Shown here piece after piece: positions 5,947-9,971 of a stretch of DNA of 9,971 nucleotides. The notes beneath the pieces are model-generated. The model was not told the origin of the DNA and made no database searches. It saw only the letters and a list, made by a program, of their open reading frames with translations. The stretch lies in contig DATAAF010000131.1 in assembly GCA_036260255.1 (NCBI GenBank), positions 1 through 9,971 on the forward strand. The letters are read 5' to 3'. Both the position numbers and the translations under genes were made by a program. Each line of letters begins with the position of its first letter. Within the stretch, counting starts at the first letter, position 1. This DNA comes from DASZJY01 sp036260255 (GTDB taxonomy: Bacteria; Actinomycetota; Acidimicrobiia; Acidimicrobiales; AC-14).

Positions 5947-6946
5947 CCGAGACGCCGATCCGTCGCTCGACGTCGGCCATGATCCCGCTCTGGGGGTCGA
6001 AGAACCGCTTGGACACGTCGGCCCAGCCGCCGAGGTCGGCGATGGTGAAGAGGCCGGTGGGCGTCGGGAACTCGTGGGGGCTCCTCACGCCCGGCGTCAC
6101 CGGCCGGTAGCCGTTCCTGGCGAACAGCTCCTGGGCGGGAGGCCCTCGGAGGAAGTCGAGGAACGCCTGCGCCTCCCGGGGGTGCGCCGAGGTCTTGGTG
6201 ACGGCCACAGGGTTCTCGATGACGATCGTCGAGTCGGGCAGGACGTAGTCGATGGCCTGGTCCTTCTGCTGGGCGAAGATCGCCTCGTTCTCGTAGGCGA
6301 TGAGGACGTCGCCCTTGCCGGAGGTGAACGTCTGCAGGGACTTGCGGGCGGTGTCGTCCTGGACCGCGACGTTGGCGAAGAGCCTGTTCAGGAACTCGAC
6401 GCCGTTCGCCTCGCCGCCTCCTCGGCGTGCGGCCTGGCCGTAGGCGGCCATGACGTTCCACCGGGCGCCGCCGGATGTGAAGGGGTTGGGAGTGATGACC
6501 TCGATTCCTGGGCGCGTCAGGTCTTCCCAGGTGCGGATGTTCTTGGGGTTCCCCTTGCGGACGACCAGCACCACGACCGAGTTGGTGATCATCCCCCTGG
6601 TCGGACCGGCGTTCCACTCGGGGGCCACGATGCCGGCGGTCACCAGGCGGGACATGTCCGGCTCGAGGGAGAAGGCGACGATGTCGGCGGGCAGCCCGGA
6701 CTGCACTGCCCGGCTCTGGTCGCCCGACGCGCCGTAGGACTTGGTGAACCTGACGCCCCTGCCGCCGGGTGTCTTCCGGTAGGCGTCGATGATCTCGTCG
6801 TACGCCTCCTGCGGCGTGGAGTAGGCGACCAGGGTGAGCTGGACCGCGCCGCCGCCCGTCGCTTCTTCACCCGCGCCGCCGCACGCGCCCACCAGGGCGG
6901 CGAGGAGGAGCAGCATCAGTGCGGTGGTGGCGCGCTGTCGTCTCAT
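5939..6946 (-). CDS. sulfate-binding lipoprotein (Sbp/CysP/SubI family)
   Basis: Extracytoplasmic receptor that binds sulfate, possibly also thiosulfate, and delivers it to CysT/CysW; 335 aa. The signal peptide is RRQR, a hydrophobic run MLLLLAALVG, then the lipobox LVGAC with Cys22 as the lipidated residue, so it should be anchored to the outer face of the membrane. Family motifs: LVAYSTPQEAYDEI (about 39-52), SYGASGDQSRAV (about 70-81), PADIVAFSLEPDM, NPKNIRTWEDL, NPFTSGGARWNVMAAYGQA and DVLIAYENEAIF. Together these are the sulfate-binding protein signature rather than the molybdate or phosphate type. The ATG at 6946 is followed directly by the signal peptide. First gene of the operon sbp-cysT-cysW-cysA-rrf2. 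CysP and Sbp cannot be told apart from the sequence alone. Confidence 0.95.
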   Translation of the reverse strand: MRRQRATTALMLLLLAALVGACGGAGEEATGGGAVQLTLVAYSTPQEAYDEIIDAYRKTPGGRGVRFTKSYGASGDQSRAVQSGLPADIVAFSLEPDMSRLVTAGIVAPEWNAGPTRGMITNSVVVLVVRKGNPKNIRTWEDLTRPGIEVITPNPFTSGGARWNVMAAYGQAARRGGGEANGVEFLNRLFANVAVQDDTARKSLQTFTSGKGDVLIAYENEAIFAQQKDQAIDYVLPDSTIVIENPVAVTKTSAHPREAQAFLDFLRGPPAQELFARNGYRPVTPGVRSPHEFPTPTGLFTIADLGGWADVSKRFFDPQSGIMADVERRIGVSVG

Positions 6947-7119
6947 CGGGACCGTTCCGGGCAGACGTTCTCAACTGAACTGGTTGGCAAGAGACGCAGG
7001 GTACCGCCTCCTCCACATAAGCACAACTCTGATCGGTTTGGTCGACTTTACTCGGAGTCAATAAGCGCCTGGTGGAACTAGGCGTTACGCTCCCCCCCAG
7101 TCCGAGAGGAGGCTGGAGG
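6947..7119. promoter_or_regulatory. divergent intergenic region between sulfate operon and beta-helix gene
   Basis: The 173 bp are AT-richer than their surroundings and must hold the promoters of both neighbours. Symmetric sequences are ACTCGGAGT at about 7050-7058, with GACT just before it, and GTTCTCAACTGAAC (6967-6980), with GTTC/GAAC arms, in the leader of the binding-protein gene. Either could be an operator for the Rrf2 regulator, but neither matches a site I can name. A minus-strand TTATGT (7020-7015) is a weak -10 candidate. On the plus side, AGAGGAGG at 7105-7112 is a strong ribosome binding site seven bases before the ATG at 7120. No riboswitch fold or cysteine-rich leader peptide was seen. 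Confidence 0.4.
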
Positions 7120-8208
7120 ATGAGACCCAACGCAGCCCGGATCGCTGCGGTCGCGGCCGTGGTGGTGGCCGGCGGCCTCGGTCTGGTGGCGCCCGCCCAT
7201 GCCGCCGTCCTGAGCTGCGGCCAGACGATCACGCAGAGCACGGTCCTCGAGAACGACGTCGGCCCCTGCCCGAGCAACGGCATCGTCATCGGCGCCGACA
7301 ACATCACCCTCGACCTGAACGGCCACCGGGTCTTCGGACGTCCCTTCTCGGGCGACCGCGCCGGTGTCTACCTTCGCAACCGGACGGGCGTCACCGTGAA
7401 GAACGGCACCGTGAGCAACTTCGACATGGGCGTGGCCATCGAGTCGGGGTCGCGCAACACGGTCCGCAACATCGTCGCCCGGGACAACATCGGCGGTGTC
7501 GGCGGCACCGGCGGCGACGGCATCGCCATCCTCTCGTCGCGGGGCAACCGGATCCTCAACAACCGCACCCACAACAACGCTCCCTACTCGGGGATCGGGC
7601 TGTACTCGCGGATCGACCAGCTCCATCCCCGCCAGACCCCCGCCGGCCCGGCGCGCGAGAACGTCATCGACGGCAACTCGGTCACCAACAACGTCATCAG
7701 CCGGAACCAGGTGAACCCGGTCGGCACCGACAACGACGGCATCCGCGTCGAGAACGACGCCGCCTTCAACACCTTCACCAACAACCAGGTCCACGGCAAC
7801 GGGCTGGACGGCATCGCCCTGTTCGCCGACACCTTCGACAACGTCGTGCGCAACAACAACGTCACGCGCAACGGCTTCTATCGCACCGAGATCCGGCGGG
7901 GCAGCGGCATCATCGTCTTCACCCGGGCGGCGAGGAACGTCGTCGAGTACAACCGCTCCACCGACAACGCCGACAGCGGCATCGACATCCGGCCGCCGAT
8001 CCTGGGGTTCGTCGGCGCCCTCGACAACACGATCCGGTTCAACACAGCGGTGCGCAACGGCGCGCTGCCGTTCATCCCCAACGCCATCTTCGGGGAGAGC
8101 TTCGACCTCAAGGACGGCAACGCCGACTGCGACGACAACCTCTGGTTCGGCAACCGCTACCGGACGTTCAACCAGCCCTGCGTGACCGCCGGGGGCCAGA
8201 AGATCTAG
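7120..8208 (+). CDS. secreted right-handed parallel beta-helix protein
   Basis: A 362-aa protein of the pectate-lyase/NosD-like beta-helix superfamily; no enzymatic activity can be assigned. ATG 7120 is chosen because AGAGGAGG lies seven bases upstream and a signal peptide starts there: MRPNAARI, a hydrophobic stretch AAVAAVVVAGGLGLV, and cleavage after APAHA (about residue 28). The mature part is a run of degenerate coils of about 20-30 residues, each with an N-rich turn such as NTVRN, NRILNN, NVIDGN, NVVRNN, NVVEYN and NTIRFN. This pattern forms an asparagine ladder. Four cysteines, two near the N-terminus (LSCG, GPCP) and two near the end (ADCDD, QPC), could close the ends by disulfides. 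There is no membrane anchor or sorting signal, so it is probably released or loosely surface-bound. It is divergent from the sulfate operon, and a functional link is not shown. Confidence 0.85.
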   Translation: MRPNAARIAAVAAVVVAGGLGLVAPAHAAVLSCGQTITQSTVLENDVGPCPSNGIVIGADNITLDLNGHRVFGRPFSGDRAGVYLRNRTGVTVKNGTVSNFDMGVAIESGSRNTVRNIVARDNIGGVGGTGGDGIAILSSRGNRILNNRTHNNAPYSGIGLYSRIDQLHPRQTPAGPARENVIDGNSVTNNVISRNQVNPVGTDNDGIRVENDAAFNTFTNNQVHGNGLDGIALFADTFDNVVRNNNVTRNGFYRTEIRRGSGIIVFTRAARNVVEYNRSTDNADSGIDIRPPILGFVGALDNTIRFNTAVRNGALPFIPNAIFGESFDLKDGNADCDDNLWFGNRYRTFNQPCVTAGGQKI

Positions 8209-8277
8209 AGGGGGCACCACCCGGGGCCTTGCCGCCGCGCCCGGCATTGGCGGTGACCCGGTCGTACCCTGGAACTG

Positions 8278-8991
8278 GTGGCCGGGCCGGACGCGACACG
8301 CGAGACGCCCATCGGGCGGCGCGTCTTCCTGGGCATGGTCGGCCTGGGCGGGCTCGGTGTGCTCTTCGGAGCGAGGATCCAGGACCGCCTCGAGCGGGTG
8401 ACCCACGCCGTCGCCGGACGCTTCGGGCTCGAGTCGGTGGCACCGAGCGGGCGCTTCCGCATCTACACGGTCACCGGGAGCCTCCCGCAGCGCAGCGAGG
8501 CGGAGTACCGGCTTCGGGTGGGCGGCTACGTCGACCGGGAGCTCGACCTGACCTTCGCCGAGCTCAAGGACATGCCCGTCACCGGCCTCACCCGCGACTT
8601 CCAGTGCGTCACCGGGTGGCGCGTCCACGACGTGAAGTGGAAGGGGGTGCGCCTCGCCGAGCTGCTCGACCGGGCCGGCGTGAGGGCGGGCGCCGGCGGG
8701 GTTCGCTTCTACTCCTTCGACGGTCGCTACACCGAGAGCCTGACCCTCGACCAGGCTCGCCGTGACGACGTGATCGTCGCCTGGGAGATGCTGGGCAAGC
8801 CCGTCACCACCGCCCACGGCGGCCCCGTGCGTCTCTACGTCGCCCCCATGTACGGCTACAAGTCGTGCAAGTGGCTCGAGAGGGTCGAGGTCACCGAAGG
8901 CCCTCCGGCGCCGGGGTTCTGGGAGGAGCGGGGGTACGACGTCGACGCCTGGATCGGGAGGTCGAACGGCCGTGACGACCCTCCCGTCTGA
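8278..8991 (+). CDS. Tat-exported molybdopterin-dependent oxidoreductase (sulfite oxidase/YedY fold)
   Basis: A 237-aa single-domain Moco protein. The N-terminus has a twin-arginine motif, GRRVFLG at 13-19, followed by a hydrophobic stretch to about residue 31, so it should be exported folded through Tat and may stay anchored. The oxidoreductase domain (about 58-207) contains FQCVTGWRV with Cys110 as the expected molybdenum ligand, DVKWKGVRLAELL, and HGGPVRLYVAPMYGYKSCKWLE (180-201), typical of this fold. The start is GTG 8278; a TACCCT -10-like box ends seven bases before it, so the mRNA may be leaderless. No dimerisation domain of true sulfite oxidases follows, as in YedY/MsrP. The downstream cytochrome b overlaps it by 20 bp and is the probable electron partner. 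The substrate is unknown: sulfite, methionine sulfoxide or another small molecule are all possible. Confidence 0.9.
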   Translation: MAGPDATRETPIGRRVFLGMVGLGGLGVLFGARIQDRLERVTHAVAGRFGLESVAPSGRFRIYTVTGSLPQRSEAEYRLRVGGYVDRELDLTFAELKDMPVTGLTRDFQCVTGWRVHDVKWKGVRLAELLDRAGVRAGAGGVRFYSFDGRYTESLTLDQARRDDVIVAWEMLGKPVTTAHGGPVRLYVAPMYGYKSCKWLERVEVTEGPPAPGFWEERGYDVDAWIGRSNGRDDPPV

Positions 8992-9670
8992 GACGGCGTC
9001 CGACAGCCCGCCCGCGCCGCCCCGCTGGCTGCTGCGCTTCGACCGCTGCGAGCGGGCCGTCCACTGGTGCACCGCCGCCCTGGTCCTGGTGCTCATGGCG
9101 ACCGCCGCCGTGCTCTACGTCGGGGAGCTCTCGGTGCTGGTGGGGCGCCGGCAGGTGGTGCGACAGGTCCACGTGGTGGCGGGCCTGCTGCTTCCCGTGC
9201 CGCTGGTCGTCGGCCTGGCCGGCCGGTGGCGAGGCGGCCTGGTCGCCGACATCCGGGCGTTCAACCGCTGGGGCGTTCAGGACCGGCGGTGGTTGCGGTC
9301 GCGGGGGCGGGACCCGAGGGCGCGGGTGGGCAAGTTCAACCCCGGCCAGAAGCTCAACGCCGCCTTCGTGGCGGGGGCCGCGGTGGTGATGCTGGGGACG
9401 GGCTCGATCATGAACTGGTTCTCGCCGTTCCCGCTGAGCTGGCGGACGGGCGCCACGTTCGTGCACGACTGGCTGGCGCTGGCCCTCGGCCTGGTCGTGC
9501 TCGGGCACGTCTGGATGGCGCTCTCCGACTTCGACGCCCTTCGCAGCATGTTCACCGGCCGAGTCCCGGCGTCGTGGGCCCGGGTGCGTCGCCCCCGCTG
9601 GTACGAGGAGGTCACCGGGCGCCCCGCGTCAGCAGACGGTACGCCCGATTCCGGCGCGCCCAGCGGTTGA
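8972..9670 (+). CDS. cytochrome b subunit, formate dehydrogenase gamma/Ni-Fe hydrogenase cytochrome b type
   Basis: A 232-aa membrane haem b protein that should pass electrons between the quinone pool and the overlapping Moco enzyme. Membrane segments lie at about 30-50 (VHWCTAALVLVLMATAAVLY), 64-84, 127-147 and 165-183. Candidate haem ligands are His31, His67, His165 and His179, and the KFNPGQKLNA loop at 121-130 is a hallmark of FdnI/FdoI-type subunits. The start is GTG 8972, with GGGAGG about 10 bases upstream inside the preceding gene and a 20-bp overlap that implies coupled translation. The C-terminal tail is polar and cytoplasmic-like. It differs from MsrQ, the usual YedY partner, which is a ferric-reductase-type protein. 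The stop codon is part of the intrinsic terminator stem. Confidence 0.9.
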   Translation: MTTLPSETASDSPPAPPRWLLRFDRCERAVHWCTAALVLVLMATAAVLYVGELSVLVGRRQVVRQVHVVAGLLLPVPLVVGLAGRWRGGLVADIRAFNRWGVQDRRWLRSRGRDPRARVGKFNPGQKLNAAFVAGAAVVMLGTGSIMNWFSPFPLSWRTGATFVHDWLALALGLVVLGHVWMALSDFDALRSMFTGRVPASWARVRRPRWYEEVTGRPASADGTPDSGAPSG

Positions 9671-9685
9671 TTTTCAACCGCTTTT
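9662..9685 (+). terminator. intrinsic terminator after the cytochrome b gene
   Basis: A perfect 9-bp stem AGCGGTTGA / TCAACCGCT (9662-9670 and 9674-9682) with a three-base loop TTT, followed by a short T run (9682-9685). The left arm includes the TGA stop codon of the cytochrome gene. The minus strand has no T run after the stem, so it should end plus-strand transcription only. Confidence 0.85.
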
Positions 9686-9712
9686 GTCACCCAATTCGCT
9701 GGCGGCCGGGGG

Positions 9713-9971
9713 TCAGCCGCAGCGGCTGAAGGTGACGGGGTCGGTGTCGGTCACCGTCGCGCCGCGATGGCGGTCGGCCCAACGGCGGAGGGCGGCCACC
9801 AGCTCGGCCCGGTCGGCGGGCGTGTCCATGACGATGGCAGCGTTGACGCACAGCCGGTCGCCGTCGAACCAGGCGACGTAGCGGTCGCCGCCCCAACCCT
9901 CGGCGGCGCGGGCGGCCGTCGCCCGGTCGAGGCTCGACTGCAGGAGCAGGCGCAGGATCAGCTCGCCGAGC
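9713..9971 (-). CDS. C-terminal part of an uncharacterised protein (start outside window)
   Basis: The frame is open from the right edge to TGA 9715-9713, giving 85 visible residues with almost all third positions G or C, which marks this as the coding frame here. Visible segments are LGELILRLLLQSSLDRA, then AEGWGGDRYVAWFDGDRLCV, then DTPADRAELVAALRRWADRH, ending FSRCG. The GWGGDRY strand followed by an aspartate-rich DTPADRAEL helix is a pattern I associate with uncharacterised actinobacterial and chloroflexal proteins, some of them putative secreted or membrane-associated peptidases. That memory is not strong enough for a function. The gene converges on the cytochrome b operon, and no terminator for the minus strand is visible. 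Confidence 0.7.
   Translation of the reverse strand, partial: LGELILRLLLQSSLDRATAARAAEGWGGDRYVAWFDGDRLCVNAAIVMDTPADRAELVAALRRWADRHRGATVTDTDPVTFSRCG

Noticed and set aside
6971..7018. 15-codon open frame upstream of the sulfate-binding protein, considered as a cysteine attenuator peptide
   Set aside because: It contains no cysteine and has no clear attenuator stems, so nothing beyond chance supports it.
8209..8277. Possible terminator after the beta-helix gene
   Set aside because: Only a 5-bp CCGGG/CCCGG pairing with a long loop and no T run.
7078..9096. 672-codon minus-strand open frame opposite the beta-helix and Moco genes
   Set aside because: Stop-poor antisense frame caused by high GC; low-complexity V/D/G-rich translation with no domain, while the plus strand has clear families.
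1..9971. CRISPR arrays, tRNA or rRNA genes, known insertion sequences
   Set aside because: No regularly spaced repeats, no tRNA cloverleaf or rRNA signature, and no transposase motif were seen by eye on either strand.

Overview
The window is GC-rich DNA with strong G/C preference at third codon positions, frequent GTG and TTG starts and tightly packed, overlapping genes. This suggests a high-GC actinomycete-like bacterium. The gene types and spacing would fit an uncultured Acidimicrobiia-like lineage, but that finer placement is only a guess. Two themes dominate: iron-sulfur cluster assembly on the left and sulfate uptake in the middle.

Layout. (1) 1-758, minus: a cysteine desulfurase whose C-terminus is cut off by the window edge. 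It sits 19 bp downstream of (2) 778-1503, minus: a winged-helix regulator of the SufR type with three C-terminal cysteines. (3) 1504-1551: a short divergent control region with a palindrome. (4) 1552-2685, plus: a Mrp/ApbC-type P-loop Fe-S carrier with an N-terminal MIP18 domain. (5) 6946 down to 2672, minus: one operon in the order sulfate-binding lipoprotein, CysT, CysW, CysA, then a cysteine-free Rrf2 regulator. Its 3' end overlaps the end of mrp by 14 bp. (6) 6947-7119: a divergent intergenic region. (7) 7120-8208, plus: a secreted parallel beta-helix protein. (8) 8278-8991 and 8972-9670, plus: a Tat-exported molybdopterin oxidoreductase of the sulfite oxidase/YedY fold overlapping a formate-dehydrogenase-gamma-type cytochrome b, closed by a clear intrinsic terminator. 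(9) 9713-9971, minus: the C-terminal end of an uncharacterised protein.

How they fit together (inference). The sulfate importer would feed assimilation to cysteine, and the desulfurase would take sulfur from cysteine for Fe-S assembly. Mrp would carry or transfer clusters, and the SufR-like protein would sense cluster status. The Rrf2 protein would sense sulfur status at the importer operon. The Moco/cytochrome b pair is a separate envelope redox module whose substrate cannot be read from sequence.

The most unusual structure is a pair of 102-bp palindromic elements, at 4112-4213 and 5004-5105, flanking cysW in opposite orientation. Each has 16-17 bp imperfect terminal inverted arms and two internal hairpins. 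The copies are about two thirds identical, and at several arm positions both strands of the stem have changed together so that pairing is kept. Both begin inside the TAG stop codon of the upstream transporter gene. One supplies the likely ribosome binding site, start codon and first 30 codons of cysW. The other exactly holds a 33-codon open frame bridging the cysW stop and the cysA start. I do not recognise this element.
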